Origin: Capsaspora owczarzaki ATCC 30864 | Taxonomy: Eukaryota > Opisthokonta > Filasterea | Assembly (NCBI RefSeq): GCF_000151315.2 | Contig: NW_011887293.1 | Location: forward strand, 852,693 to 916,692 | Length of the DNA: 64,000 bases | Reading direction: 5' to 3' | Part shown: piece after piece, positions 33,501 through 46,000 of the stretch | How positions within the stretch are numbered: the stretch's first letter is position 1 | Layout: every line of letters begins with the position of its first letter | Translations under genes and position numbers: made by a program | The notes under the pieces: generated by a model | The model's database searches: none | What the model saw: only the letters and a program-made list of their open reading frames with translations | What the model was told of the DNA's origin: nothing

Positions 33501-36178
33501 TGGCCAGGATGGTCGGTAATCTCCAAGGCCCACAGCTTGTTGTTGCCGGGGGTGACTGGGTTGATGCCGATCGGGTAGGCGCCAGCAATGTGCGAGTACT
33601 TTTGCGCCAAGTCAATGAGACCGTCGCGCATCTCAAAGTACTCGTGGATGCCCCAGGAGAAGCCGCCTTCGAGGACAAAGTTGAGCGTGACGGGCTCGTA
33701 CACGTCAAATGACATGCCGGAGGAGCTCTTCACCGTCCGGCTCGAGGGAGGAACAACGACCACTTTGCTCTGCGGCTCATAGTTGTCTGCAGACACGCTG
33801 ACAGTGTATGTGCCGGGCGGGAGCATGCGAGCATACTCGCCACTCTGCGAGCTCGTGACCACAAAGTCGTGGCCCACCACAGAAATGCGGGCGTTGCGAA
33901 TGTACTCGTTGTTCTCGTTCTGGACGGTACCGCGCACGCCCATGCGCGAGCTCAGCAGAAAGCCAAGTAAGCCGTCGCGATGGGCGAGCCAGACGCTTTC
34001 CAAGGAGGAGGCAGGCGGTGTTGGGCAGCAGCCCAGACCAAATGTCAGCTCGATCGCGGATGTGTGGATCAGACTGTAGTCGCTCAAAGTGAGGCCGTGC
34101 GCTGCCGGTGCGTCGTGAAGGTCTGACGAGCGCCATTCCCAGCCATGCGCAGTGCCGGAGGTTGCAAACGAGTGGCCACAGCCATCCGGTTTCCCCGACT
34201 TGAGGCTTGGGTTGTACCGTGCATAGGAGCCGGCCAGACTCTGGAAGAGCGCTTCGTCCTTGGTCGCGGCTGGGGTCGGGTTGAGAGGGGAGGTGGACGC
34301 GTTGCGGGCCAACGCGAGCGAGTCGTATGGAATCGAGGCCACCAAGGCGCCTGCCTGCAACGTAGCGGCGAGGGTGAAGGGCGTGTTGCGAATCCAGTTG
34401 AGTAGGACCAGCGTCTCGCGGCGCGGAATGTGCGCCGGGTGCTCCTCTCCCAACTGCGTGTAGGCAGCGAAAGCATCGTACTCTCCCTGGGCGACATACT
34501 GCAGCGGCGTGCCGCGCTCGTCTGGGAAGTCGCGCGACACATCTTGACCGCCATGGGTGCGCCACGATGCAAAGCCAATCGGATCGACGGGCGTGCACTT
34601 GGCGGTAGCAACGACCGACTCGTAGGCGTCCGGGTAGGCGAGCGGAACAATGTAGATGACGTTCGAGTCGACAATTTCGGTGACTGCTTCGTCGGTGCCG
34701 TAGTGATCCGTCAAAAAGACAATGAGATCAAGAAGCGTCTCGGTGGCAAGTCCGTGCGAGCCCGCGACGAGGCGGATGACGGGTTCGCCGGGCTCGAGGT
34801 CTTGCTGCGGGTTGTCAGAGATGCGAATGGCCCAGATGATGTTTTCCAATTCGGACTGGCCAAGCGGCACAAGCTCGGCAATCAGACCAAAGCGCTGCTC
34901 GCGGTCCTCGAGGAGCGCATTGATTTCATCCAACGAGTAGTACTTGGTCGCGAGTTCGCGCTCGAGCACAACGTCCAAGACAACGACCGAGTTGCCTGGC
35001 TGGTCGGTGACGGTGACTGAGACTGACTTGGGCTCAAACCCAGCCATGGTAAACGTCAAGACATGCACTCCGGGGACAAGCAGGCGGAAAAAGTCGCCAA
35101 AGCGAATGGACGTGGTGACATGGTCGATACCTTGCACGGTGATGCTGACACCCACAAGCCCTTTGCCGCTCACGTCCCGAATGGTGCCCTTCACACCCGT
35201 GTGGACCTGCCAGAGGTAGTTGAGCATGGACGGAAGGTGGTCGCTCCACAAGTCCGGCAGCTCTTTGGCGAGCGGGTACTTGCAGCAGCCCATCTCGACG
35301 GTGATTTCAAAGCAGTTGCTGTGCAGGTAGTTGAAATCTTGCATGCCGCCCGTCAGCGAGTACCATGCAGCGCCGTTGGTGATGCCCTGGTCGAAGGGCT
35401 TATCGTCGCCGGGGCAAACAGTGGTCGCCATCTTTGGGTTTTTCGAGGCCCAGGCGAGTGCGAGACGACGAAAGACGTTGTCGTCTGGCGCGGCTGAGTA
35501 GCCGGTGTAGCCGAAGCGCGTGTCGTCGAATGGATAGGACGCGACCAGCGCGCCGCCATGAAGGTTGGCCGACAGCACGAAAGGGGTGGAGGTAATCCAG
35601 TTCATGAGCAGCTGCGTTTCCTTCTGAGGGGTCGAGGCGTGGGCGACGTACTGGTCGGGAAAGTCGCGGTTGAGATCGATGTCGTGGACGTTGGCGCGAC
35701 CTTGGACGCCCACACACTGCATGCTTGCAGCCTCATAGCCGTCGGGATTCATGCTTGGGAGGATGAAAATGTGCGTCGACTGAACGAGGAAGGTGACGTC
35801 GGCGTCAATTCCATAGTTGCTGCACAAGTGTTCGATAAAGTGCAAGAGCATCTCACGGCCAACCACTTCGTTCCCGTGCATGTTGCCGACATACTTGAAG
35901 TTGGGCTCGCGCACCTCCTCAATGCCAGGCTCGTTGGATATTTCCAGCACCCACAACTCGCGGCCTTGCTCGGACTGGCCGATGGAGAAGACTCGCGTAA
36001 TGTCTGGATAGGCCTGGTGGAGCTGCTGTAAGGTGTCTGTCAGTGCCTGGTAGTTGTGGTGTGAAAAATCCACAATCTTTGCTTGCACGCCCTGCCATAG
36101 CAGCAGTAGCAACATTGCCAATCCTACGACGCCAGGCAGCCGCCTCGCGTTCTGGCGCGACTTGCTCGACGGTCGCAT
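30516..36178 (-). CDS. CPD: Carboxypeptidase D-like protein with four M14 domains
   Basis: Two exons (32153-36178 and 30516-31976) encode about 1828 residues. A signal peptide (GLAMLLLLLWQGVQA) is followed by four carboxypeptidase domains, each with a transthyretin-like beta-sandwich, then a transmembrane helix (VVMIVMGCVIAVVLCVVGF) and a ~150-residue tail of acidic and basic runs. Domain 1 keeps the M14 set: HGNE, DLNRDFPD, YPFD and ITVEMGCC (catalytic Glu). Domain 2 has HGLA and SRDF; domain 3 HGND and DHNF; domain 4 HGNE but YAGF, and no catalytic Glu. So only domain 1 should be active. Vertebrate CPD is a trans-Golgi enzyme that trims C-terminal Lys/Arg after furin cleavage and has three domains, the third inactive. 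Confidence 0.93.
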
Positions 36179-37716
36179 GGCCGCAAAACACAAAACCCAG
36201 CAAATGACGAGAGCAAAAGTCTTGGGTAAGTCCTTTTGACGAGTTCCGAAATTGCAGCTCCTTTGCGTTCCTTGTTTTGCTTTTGGATGGAGGAAGAGCA
36301 GCAGCAGCAAGTCTGCAATCAAAGAACGGTGACACGGGAAGGAACACAAAGGGGGTGAGTGCAAAGTCAACGCAGTCCGGAACTCGGTTGTTTGCGCTTG
36401 CTGGAGTAGGAGGGCTGTTCGTGATGATGAGTGGGTTTGCTGCTTGCTCTGCGCTTGAGAGTGAGTGAGTGAGTGCGAGCCAACGCGCGCGAAGGGGCGA
36501 AACCGTAACACTCGCGCGCGTTCAAAGCGAAAGCAGAGCGCACTGCCAGCCTCCGACGGTTTGTCTGAATGTGGGGTGAATGGAATAAAGGTGCAAAGAG
36601 TGACTGGGCGCGGAGGAGGAGGAGGAGGAGGAGGAGGAGGATGAAGACCAACCTCAGCCGCACAATAAATAGCTCGATAGATCAAAAAAGACAGAAAAGG
36701 CTGCGAAAGACTGATCGAAAGGGAGGGCAAAAGCAGAATTGGCAACCGCCAAGTATTGAACAACAAATGCGATTGCGATTTTTCGAATCTACAGTACATG
36801 AACAGAAAGGAGGGAGGAAAAGCACACAGAATCGAACAGCTCGGCGGTGTGTGTCTATCGGTCGGTCACACACCGGCGCTTTTGCCAGCGGTTCGCTGCA
36901 ACGACCCTGAGGTGAGCTTGGTTCTGCCAATCGACTTTTCTGTTGAAAACGTGTTAAACGTGGCCTGTTCTTCCATCCTTCTCATTCTCAGATTCTGAGC
37001 TCAGTCTTTTGCTGTAATTTTGTTTTTTGTAACTTTTTTTTTTGTAACTTTTTTTTTTTTTTTTTTTGGTGCAACCCTCATCAAAACACACGCCCAGCTC
37101 CATTTTATACGATCCCTTTCACTAATCAAGCACCCAAAAGTCTAAAGTTGGCTATCTTTTTTTTTAAAAAAAAAAATTCTCGTTTTGCGTTTTCGTCCGC
37201 GTGTCGATCTCATCGGCGCTGTCGTTGGTGAATGGCAGCGTCGCAACATCCACCACAAGCACGATGGCTCTGCTGTTCATCCCTGCGTCCATGTGCCCCG
37301 GCCACCAGTGGCTCACGGGCGGCGGAGCTCTATTGCGGGACGCAGCACATGTCGGCAAAAAAAAAAAAAATACAAAAAAAAAAAAAAAAAGGCGCCAAGT
37401 TTTGTGATCTTGGCTGGCGGCTCGAGCTGTTTGTTGTGGCATCGCACGGCTCGCGGCGCGTCTGCCACCGCTGCACCATGCGTCTAGCGGGCTGAGATGG
37501 CCCTTGGTGTGCTGCCATCGCCCTTCCTCGCGGATCTTGCACGCCTCCGCACAACCAATGACGCTGTTCAGCGTTCCTCGGTCGTGCCGCTCTGCAGCCT
37601 CGACGCTGCGGCGATTCTCCCCTTTGTCGAGATGTTGCGTTCGCCAATGGTGTGCGGATTGCCGTTTCGACCTTTGATTGGCGGAGATGGTGGTTGTGAG
37701 TGACGAGCAGTTGCAT

Positions 37717-37749
<33 letters not shown>

Positions 37750-38286
37750 CTTGTTGCAAATTTTTTTTATTCCCAATTCAGTTGCAGCTCCGAACTCCCC
37801 TTTTTGGCTGTGGCTCGCTCTCTCGCTCCTCCTCCTCGCGCTCGCTCTCTCCCTCTCCCCGTGGTTGCTTTTGCATTGGTGAGAATCCATGCCATCGAGT
37901 GCATGTGCATCCTGCCGTGAATGGAGGTTGCAATGTCACGAATGAAACGCTTTTGGCTCGTTTTTTTTTTTTTTTTTATTGAGATCTTTGCTTTTTTTTT
38001 TTTTTTTGTCGCTTTGCTGGTCGCACGGTGCGCTGTGCCATGTTTGATGATCGTCGATGCATTTGCAGCACTTGGCGTGCATCCCGGTTTTTTATGGGGC
38101 AGGGGAGGTGGTGAGGAGACAAAGCCAGCAACATTCTCTCGCGCTTTTGTCTTTTTTTTTTTTTGGGAATATTCTGTGTGCGTTGCAGCTGAAAACGGCT
38201 AAAAAAATCACCCTGTTGCCGTCAGTGTCTGAGTAGCAACTCGACTTTAGGAAGCTCTCAATCGTCTTATGGAAATTTGTTTGACG

Positions 38287-38336
<50 letters not shown>

Positions 38337-38483
38337 AAAACCTCCCTCTCACTTGTTTGATTTTCCAACAGACCTCCAAGCATTCAAAGCCTCGAACCTT
38401 TTTTTTGCCCCCGCAACAACAAGCATCTTTTTTGGGTTTTTTTTTTTCGGATCTAATCGTCAAATTTTACAAACCCGAGAGAA
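36179..38483. other. 2.3-kb intergenic region with long poly(T)/(A) tracts and coding-like fragments
   Basis: Between the CPD start (-) and SRF start (+). It has a GGA repeat at 36616-36641 and T-runs near 37052-37069, 37721-37749, 37961-37977 and 38291-38335, with A-runs at 37357-37390. Short coding-like stretches occur: minus strand 37180-37330 (SRAIVLVVDVATLPFTNDSA) and plus strand 37497-37703 (68 codons, ATG to TGA). I could not assemble a gene from them. Much of the rest may be promoter, 5' UTR and UTR intron of SRF. Confidence 0.4.
37497..37703 (+). CDS. Possible small ORF or exon, 68 codons
   Basis: The frame MALGVLPSPFLADLARLRTT ... GLPFRPLIGGDGGCE has codon use and composition like real genes here and starts at an ATG, preceded by a plausible splice acceptor (GTCTAG at 37484-37489). 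No family is recognised. It is flanked by poly(T) tracts. It could be an exon of a gene that I cannot resolve, or chance. Confidence 0.25.
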   Translation: MALGVLPSPFLADLARLRTTNDAVQRSSVVPLCSLDAAAILPFVEMLRSPMVCGLPFRPLIGGDGGCE

Positions 38484-39122
38484 ATGGCTGACGAGTACAC
38501 GAACGTCAACCCGGAGGACGGCGGTCTCAGTGACGGCTCGGACGACTCGGACGGCGACACCCCCGTCCGCCGCGGCTCTGGCCGTGGTCGCAGGAAGATC
38601 AACATTGAGTTCATTGAGGACAAGAGCCGACGACACATCACATTCAGCAAGCGCAAAGCAGGCATCATGAAGAAGGCGTACGAGTTGAGCACGCTGACCG
38701 GAACACAGGTGCTGCTCTTGGTTGCGTCCGAGACGGGCCATGTCTATACGTTCGCCACGCCCAAACTGCAGCCACTGATTACAAAGCCCGAAGGCAAGAA
38801 CCTCATCCAAACATGTCTTAACGCTCCAGACGGCGGTGGTATCCCCTCCAGCGCTGGCTCTTCCGGAAACAGCGCGAGCGCCCCAGCACCGCAACCCCCA
38901 GCACCGTCAATGCAAGGCAATCCCTCCATGCCACAGAACAACCAAGGGCGTGCCCCGAACTCGGGCTATCCTGAATCGTATTCGTACGGCACTGGCGAGG
39001 AGGACAAATCACAAATGCCAGCAGCCTATCCCGGCATGCATCCTGGCTACTATCCCGCCGCGACAGCCTACCCCACGTATGGCGCTCCCGGTGGCTATCA
39101 GCAAGGAGGCTACACGTCCTAA
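38484..39122 (+). CDS. SRF: SRF-type MADS-box transcription factor
   Basis: A single exon gives 212 residues. After an acidic 30-residue leader, the SRF-type MADS domain starts at GRRKINIEFIEDKSRRHITF and runs through SKRKAGIMKKAYELSTLTG and QVLLLVASETGHVYTFATPK; the SAM extension LQPLITKPEGKNLIQTCLN is almost the same as animal SRF. The C-terminal half is Pro/Ser/Gln/Tyr-rich, a likely activation domain (repeated YP, GYY, TYG). SRF binds CArG boxes and controls cytoskeletal and immediate-early genes. A T-rich leader and a 45-nt T-run precede the start. A long CT repeat follows the stop by about 80 bp. Confidence 0.97.
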   Translation: MADEYTNVNPEDGGLSDGSDDSDGDTPVRRGSGRGRRKINIEFIEDKSRRHITFSKRKAGIMKKAYELSTLTGTQVLLLVASETGHVYTFATPKLQPLITKPEGKNLIQTCLNAPDGGGIPSSAGSSGNSASAPAPQPPAPSMQGNPSMPQNNQGRAPNSGYPESYSYGTGEEDKSQMPAAYPGMHPGYYPAATAYPTYGAPGGYQQGGYTS

Positions 39123-39195
39123 GGTGGTTTTTTGGAAATTTTGTTCGTTTATTGCGTGATTCAATGTGCCATTTTCCTGCTTTGTTTTGTAGTGC

Positions 39196-39310
<115 letters not shown>

Positions 39311-39513
39311 GTTGTGTTCTCCTTCCCCCGGGGCGGCCCGGTGCGACGTGCTTGGTCAATCCAATTATTTTCTTGTGCTATTGCATTTGTTGTCTTTTAA
39401 AACTCAAAAAGCTCGTTACTCCCCCCTCCACATCTGCCTGGTTGCAGCAATGTTTCGTTTTATTGTACAAATTTCAAGACAAGAATGGAGAGTAGTTGAC
39501 CTGGGCAATGGCT

Positions 39514-40919
39514 TCAATGTTGCTTGAGCTTGCTGGTCGTGGAAGTTGCCGAGACTGATGCGGTATCGAGCAAGGCGCGCTCAATGTTGGCGAGCGCGTA
39601 CTCGTGCACGCACAGGTCGAGGTTTTCTCGCTCGGCCTTGAAGACTTGGTTCATGTCCACCGTCGGGTTTGGGGTCATTCCCATGCCCGCCATTTGTTGC
39701 ATGTTCATCGATTGGTCAGCGGCTAAACAAGGGCAACACAAAAAGTGATGAGAAAACCCCCCCCCCAAAACAAATGAGCACTCAATCACCGGATGGCGCT
39801 GAAACCCCACGGACACGCGCAAGAACAACAAAACAACCAACGAAAACCACTCATCACAACCTACCATTGCCTTCGCCAAGCACCAGCGTGTGCAGTCCGC
39901 GAACGCCAAAGACGGCCAAAAAGTACCAGCTCAACGACGAGACCCACGAAGCATCCAAAGTGGGCAGCTCAATACCGCGCTGAAGCATCATCTTGAAGCG
40001 CACAGTGAGAGGGAAGGGAACGCGAGCTGAGCCGGAGGGGAAGGAACAGACAAGTTTTGAGCGTCAGACAAGCAACACACAAAACAAGCACACCAAAAAC
40101 AAAAGCACCAAGGCTCCACCCGTACTCGCGATGAATCCAGAGAAAAAGTAGTTAATCCAGCCCATGATGAGCATCTGGGGGATGACAAAGGACATGTTGT
40201 TCTTGAGCATGCCCATCATTTGCGACGGGTCGCCCATCGGGTTGGCGGGCTTGGGACGCTCCTGCATCAGCCAGCCCTTCTTGCTGTCATCTCCGCCATC
40301 GGCTTGAGTGAAAAAGTTCTTGCGCATCTGGAAGGCCAGCGGCGACAGAAACCGGCCGTTCGCACGGAGCACTCGAGCGCGGAGAAGTCCTTGTCTGGAA
40401 AAGACCAAAAGCGCAAAGAAACCAGCGGAGCGCGCGATGCATCGATGAGTGTCAGAGAGACTGTTCTGTGTTCAAGTGTTCAAGTGTTCAAGGGGTCGTC
40501 GCAGCACACTTGGAAACTGGCGACAGTGCCAGCAGCAACAAGGGTGAAAGAAGGGAAACACCTCGAAACGAAGAAAAAAAAAAAAGCTGAAGCAAGGCAG
40601 TGTGCTATGCCTCCCCCCCCTCCCAACACTCCCGACTCCACCCGAGCACAAGCAGAGAGTCATCATCAACGCCGTCGCCAGCAGCTGCCGAAACGCGAAC
40701 GCGCGAAAACCAAGCCAAGCCAATAGCAGAGAGAGTCTTTCATCCACTTTACCCGTCGAGCGCCGCTTTGGCAGCCTTGTCGTCAATCCTGTCCGACTTG
40801 AGCAGCTCGGTGATGTGGTGGCGCACAATGCCAAGCAAGAACATGACAATGACGATGGGGATGAGCACCCAGTCGCGGATGGACGTGTCCAACAGCAGTG
40901 GAATCGCTGCCGGCGCCAT
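39514..40919 (-). CDS. EMC3: ER membrane protein complex subunit 3
   Basis: Four exons (40753-40919, 40126-40394, 39865-40026, 39514-39722) give 268 residues; human EMC3 has 261. The N-terminus [20 protein letters not shown] carries the first membrane helix. Other family landmarks: [65 protein letters not shown]3 belongs to the Oxa1/YidC insertase superfamily and forms the insertase core of EMC in the ER membrane. The start is head to head with ribosomal protein uS5, 802 bp away. Two of the three donors (GTAAAG and GTACGG) are non-GTAAGT. Confidence 0.96.
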
Positions 40920-41721
40920 TCTGAGCAAGTTTCAAATAGAGACGACTGAGACGAGGCCAAAGCAAAAAAGGGAGAAGGTGTGTATTGCTGAGATGGACTT
41001 CTGAATTGTGTGGCGGTTTGTACACAAGTTCAAAATGCTAGGGCAGAACGAGCAATCGATCAAATGCCTTTTTTCGTTGTTGAACTTTGACACCGCGCTT
41101 CGAGACCAAAGAAAAATCCCCCTGCAGTTGATCCACAAACCCAGTTATTAACATTGATGCGATGGGGTTTTGTGTTTCGGATTTCGGAACACACGCTTTT
41201 ACGCTTTTTGGCTGAAGAAGTGTCTTCGTTCTCTCTTTTTTTTCAACTAACTTTGCTACATACTTGTAAGCCTTTTTGGTTTTCATCTTTCTTTGTCCTT
41301 CGACTCGCTCGCGTGCTGCCCTCTTCCCTTGGAGCGCTGGGCCTCTGCACATCAGTGTCAAAGCGTCTTGCAGAGCGAGTGGGTGCAGCAGCAGCTGCTG
41401 CCTCTGCGTTGAACTCTCTGCGGGATGAAAGGGAAAGCAAAAAAAAAAAAAAAACGAAACTTTTGGTCCTCGCCACCTCGTCCGCTTGCCCATCTGAGCG
41501 CGTCCTGCCGCCCTCCTACTTCCAATCCGATACAATACATCCATGTCTTCCGGATTGGAGGAGAGAGCGCATGGCAGGAGGAGCACGAAGCGAGAAAAGC
41601 GAGGCAAAGGGCGAAGCACTTTTGGTTTCGCTATGTTTGTTTCCCAATCCGTCTTGTCGACTTGCTTGATCAGCGCAAATTACTCACCCTCTTTTTGCAC
41701 CTTGTTTGACTCGCTTAGCAA
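40920..41721. promoter_or_regulatory. Shared promoter region of EMC3 and RPS2
   Basis: 802 bp without a supported gene. A pyrimidine-rich stretch and a possible splice acceptor (CTCGCTTAG at 41710-41718, three bases before the RPS2 ATG) suggest an intron in the RPS2 5' UTR, common for ribosomal protein genes. Confidence 0.5.
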
Positions 41722-42567
41722 ATGGCGGACCGAGCTGCCGAAGGTGAACGCAGGGGCGGACGTGGCGGCTTTGGCGGCCGTGGCCGTGGCCGCGGTGGTG
41801 ACCGTGGCGAGCGCGGACGTGGCGCTCGTGGCGACCGTGGTGCCCGTGGTGGCCGCGGTGCCAAGGAGGAGGACAAGGAATGGGTTCCCGTTACCCGTCT
41901 TGGTCGCCTCGTCCGTGATGGCAAGATCCGCTCGGTTGAGCACATCTACCTGTTCTCGCTCCCTATCAAGGAGTACCAGATCATGGATCACTTCTTCGGT
42001 GGCAAGCTGAAGGACGAGGTCCTCAAGATCATGCCCGTCCAGAAGCAGACCCGCGCCGGTCAGCGCACCCGCTTCAAGGCCTTCATTGCCATTGGCGATT
42101 ACGACGGCCACCTCGGCCTCGGCGTCAAGTGCGCCAAGGAAGTCGCCACTGCCATTCGCGGTGCCATCATCAACGCCAAGATTGCCATCATCCCGATCCG
42201 TCGTGGTTTCTGGGGCACCAAGCTCGGCAACGCCCACACCGTCCCCATGAAGGTCCACGGCAAGTGCGGCGCCGTCCACGTGCGTCTCATCCCCGCTCCC
42301 CGCGGCACCGGTCTCGTCGCTGCCGGCACCGTCAAGAAGCTCCTCACCATGGCTGGTGTCCAGGACTGCTATACCTCTGGTCGTGGCTCCACCAAGACCC
42401 TCGGCAACTTCGCCAAGGCCACCTTCGCTGCCCTCACTGCCACCTCCAACTACCTCGAGCCTGCCCTCTGGAAGTCTGCTCCCCTCACCAAGACCCCCTA
42501 CCAGGAGTTCTCGGAGCACCTCGCCAAGAGCAAGCGTGGCGTCTACAAGGCTGCCTCCAACTACTAA
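41722..42567 (+). CDS. RPS2: Cytosolic ribosomal protein uS5 (RPS2)
   Basis: One exon, 281 residues. An RGG-rich N-terminus ([15 protein letters not shown] and repeats) precedes the S5 domain: [82 protein letters not shown] and [17 protein letters not shown]. It is a small-subunit protein at the mRNA entry tunnel; the RGG part is an arginine-methylation site in other eukaryotes. Codon use is strongly biased to C-ending codons, unlike neighbours, as expected for a very highly expressed gene. Confidence 0.99.
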   Translation: MADRAAEGERRGGRGGFGGRGRGRGGDRGERGRGARGDRGARGGRGAKEEDKEWVPVTRLGRLVRDGKIRSVEHIYLFSLPIKEYQIMDHFFGGKLKDEVLKIMPVQKQTRAGQRTRFKAFIAIGDYDGHLGLGVKCAKEVATAIRGAIINAKIAIIPIRRGFWGTKLGNAHTVPMKVHGKCGAVHVRLIPAPRGTGLVAAGTVKKLLTMAGVQDCYTSGRGSTKTLGNFAKATFAALTATSNYLEPALWKSAPLTKTPYQEFSEHLAKSKRGVYKAASNY

Positions 42568-43004
42568 ACGCAGTTTTGGCAACCCCCACCCCGTACGACC
42601 AGCTTGTGGCTCGTTCAAACCGTGTGATGGTCTTTTGAGTTGCTGCGTTTGTGTGTGCGTTCGATTCATGCTTGATGTACGACAATGAGAAGAGGATTCT
42701 TTTCGAGCAGTTGTTTCTTTTCAAATGGACTTGGTTGGTGGTTTCATTGTCGGGCGTGCTGACGACGGCACATGGCTCGCACTCACCTATTCGAGCAACA
42801 AGAACGACCTGAGAGTTTGTGATTTTCGTTGAGGGTATTTTGTTTTTGTTTTTTTGTTTTTTTTTTGTCGGTATTTTTCTCTTTCATGATTGACAACTAG
42901 CAGTCAACACAACACCAAAAAAAAGGAAGCAAGAAGAATCAATCTCGCACTGTAAAAAAAAATGATGATGCAAAATACAGGATGATAAACCTTGACCGCC
43001 TGGC
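42568..43004. other. Convergent 3' flank of RPS2 and SHANK-like genes
   Basis: 437 bp, T-rich, then A-rich near 42915-42965. Nothing coding seen. Confidence 0.6.
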
Positions 43005-46000
43005 TCACATTGGAGGCGGGGGAGGCAATGGCAGCCCGTCGTCGAAATAGCCGCCGCCGGCACCGTCGAGCATGGCTGGCGGTGGTGGTGGTAGGGAGTG
43101 CAAGTCAAAGCTTCCATTGGTGAGGAAGGAGGGCGGAGGCGGCAAAAAGTCAAAGTCAACGGGCGGCGGCGGTGGCAGCGAGTTGTCGTCAAACAGCGCC
43201 GCGACGGTAGTGGTCTTGACGCCATTCGTGCCATTGTATGAGCCGGCGCTCGGCTTGCGGGCGGTGGGTGGTGGCATGCTGGAAGGAAGCGAGGAGGACG
43301 AGAACGACGTTCCGGCAAAACTGGGCGGCGGCGGAATAAACACTGGGTTTGAGCCAGTGTTGAACGAAGCCGCACGGTTGCCGCGATTCATGATGGCCGC
43401 GGCAGCGGAGGGAATCTGCGGTGGAGGGATGGAGCCAAAGCTGTTGCCCTTGTTGAGAGGTGGATGGGCATTCAGGTTGAGGTTGGTACTGCTGCCATTC
43501 ATGCTGGCGGGTCCGCTGCTGCTGTTCGAGCTGCCGCCGCCAAACTCTGGAGGAGGCGGAGGCATGTCGTTAAAGTAGCCCGCGGATGGCTGAGCAAGCC
43601 CCACAGTGTTCAAGGACATGGTGGAGCCAACCTGGTTGAGCGACATCATGGACGCTTGCCGCATGAAGCGCGACAGGCGATCGGTCGACATCCAGAGCGA
43701 AATGTTGCCCGTCGCGCCGTCGGCGACTGGTTCGGACTCCATGTCTTCGACCGGCGGTGGTGGAGGGATGAGCACAGAGTCGCGAGCGTTGCGGTACGGA
43801 ACAGTGTGCTCCTCAACATAGTTGCTCGGGAACCAGCCCGTGCGTTCGCCATTGATGCCTTCCCACCATCCGTCGTCGCCTTTCTGGAAGATTTCGATTG
43901 TGTCGCCTTCGTTCAGCTCGAGCTCGTCGGCTCGCGATGCACGGTACGGGTACAAAACCCGACCTTTTGTTGTCACGGCCAAGCGCGTGACTTGCACCTT
44001 CTTTTTTGCTGCAGAGGCTGGCGCCTTGTGCGCTGTTTTGGGTGTCGAGCTTCCAGACGAAGACGCGTTGCTCGATCGCTTTCTTCGTTCGTACGCGGGC
44101 TCTGCCGTAAACCGAACTGTGTGGGAGAAGAAAGAAGGAACAAAGAGTGAGCATTGGTGGAATGGAGGGAAAGTATCCATGGAATCAAAAGAGGAGAGCA
44201 GTTCCACGCAACATACCAACATCCTCGGGCTTGAAGGCGCGAATAAACTCGGCAATTTCGTTTAAACCAGACATGGCGGCCATCTGATTGGATGATGGAG
44301 ACAAACCGCAATGTGGTGAGTGCCGGAGATCCATTACCATCCATGAACAACAAGAAGAGCTCACGGAGCTGGAGCGCATACCTGGAAGGGCGTTTGGGCT
44401 CCCTTGTTCTGAATGTCCTTGCTGGCTCCGCGTTTGAGAAGGATTTTGGTGCAATTGGGCTGCTTTTGGAGAATGCTCACGTGCATGGCGGTGTTGCCAG
44501 TCACGTTTTGTGCATTGATCATGGCGCCGTACCAGACCAGCAAGTCGACAATCGCTGCATGACCATGCTTGCAAGCCTGGTGCAATTCCGACCATGCTTG
44601 TTGGTCGCACTGCTGGAGCTGCGCCTCGTATTTCAGCAAAAGCTCGGCCGAGCCCTGTTGACCCGTCATGCATGCATGATACAGTGGTGTCAGGCCTAGC
44701 TTGTCGCGGTAATTTGGTGAGGCACCGAGATCGAGCATTGTCTGGGCCCCATCACGGAAACAAACACACAAAAAACAAACAAGCAAGGGATCGTTGAGCA
44801 TGCAGGACGTACATAATGGCAAGACAACTAAGGAAAAAGGCTCGAGGCGAAGTACCTTCAACGCCAGCGTACTTCCAAGGATGGAAGCAGTGTGCAGAGG
44901 AGTGTGCGAGTTGGCGCATCGGTAGTCCATGTACGCGCCGCCATCCACAAGAACGACAATCATGTCCTTCATGTCACGGCCTGCGGCGAGGGCCAACGGC
45001 GTATCTGCACATTGAAAACAATCCCAAAAAAAGTTTGACGCGGAAGCTCGAATCAACAAACTCGAAAGCAGAGAAGCGCACCAAACGTACCACCCGTTTC
45101 CAACACAAAGTTGGGGTCTGTGCCACTCTTGAGCATCTTTTGAATCTTTTCTACATTGCCCTTGGCGACAAGTTCTCCAAATTTCTTTCGGGAAGACTTG
45201 GAATTGTACTCGATCAGTTGCTTGTCGTCAATGACATCGCGGTAGAGCTTGCGCTTGAGTCGGAATGATACGAGATCGTTGTTTTCCAGGCTGTACGACG
45301 CGAGCAGTCTGATGGATGCGGAGAATGGTAATAGGGTTGTCAAGTGAGAGAAGAAATGAGAGGTGGGTTTGTTGGCGGGTTTTTTGTTTCGGTTGTTGTG
45401 TTGGGTGTTTCTTGTTCGGAAGGATGGGTCTACTGGCCATCTGGCATGTATGTATGGTGTATCTTTCTCTCTTCGGATCAATGGCATGACCTCGAAAATG
45501 CCATTCAACGGAGCCAATTTGGCCACACATTGGCGCGTTTTCTGCCGCATATTCCAGCGTGTTGAATCGCCACTCACATCTCAATACAATATCTGTCGTT
45601 GTAGTGCGCAAGTTGTGCAGCGCGACGAACGCAGTGTTCAAGCCGAGCGCAAGTCTCACGTCTCATTCCAATCCAAGAATGCCACAAACACGATTCAAAA
45701 CATCGGCAATAATGATAAATGATAAATGAAGAGGCGTTTGAGTTGGCCCGCCTCGCTGCGATGAAAGCCGCAAGCGGGAGTCTCAGAGCGAGGGGGGTTT
45801 GAATGAATCAATGAACGTGAATCATTCGAGATGGTGGTGGTGGTGGTGTCAAACGGGACGACCGGATCGCTGGGCGAGGATTGAGGATAAGGGTCAAAAA
45901 CAACCACAAAAGAAGAAGGCTCCACCGGATGGTCGCGCCGCTCTCGCACTGGGCTGTGTGCATGCCAATGTATGAAGCGGAATGTCGCAAGTCATGGGTG

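Noticed and set aside
38291-38335. 45-nt T-run as a sign of a retroposed poly(A) tail
   Set aside because: Many similar T- and A-runs occur in introns and spacers without target-site duplications or nearby element sequence; SRF is intronless but has no processed-copy features that I can show.
41680-42669. 329-codon open frame antisense to RPS2
   Set aside because: Arises from the strong C-ending codon bias of RPS2; no family resemblance.
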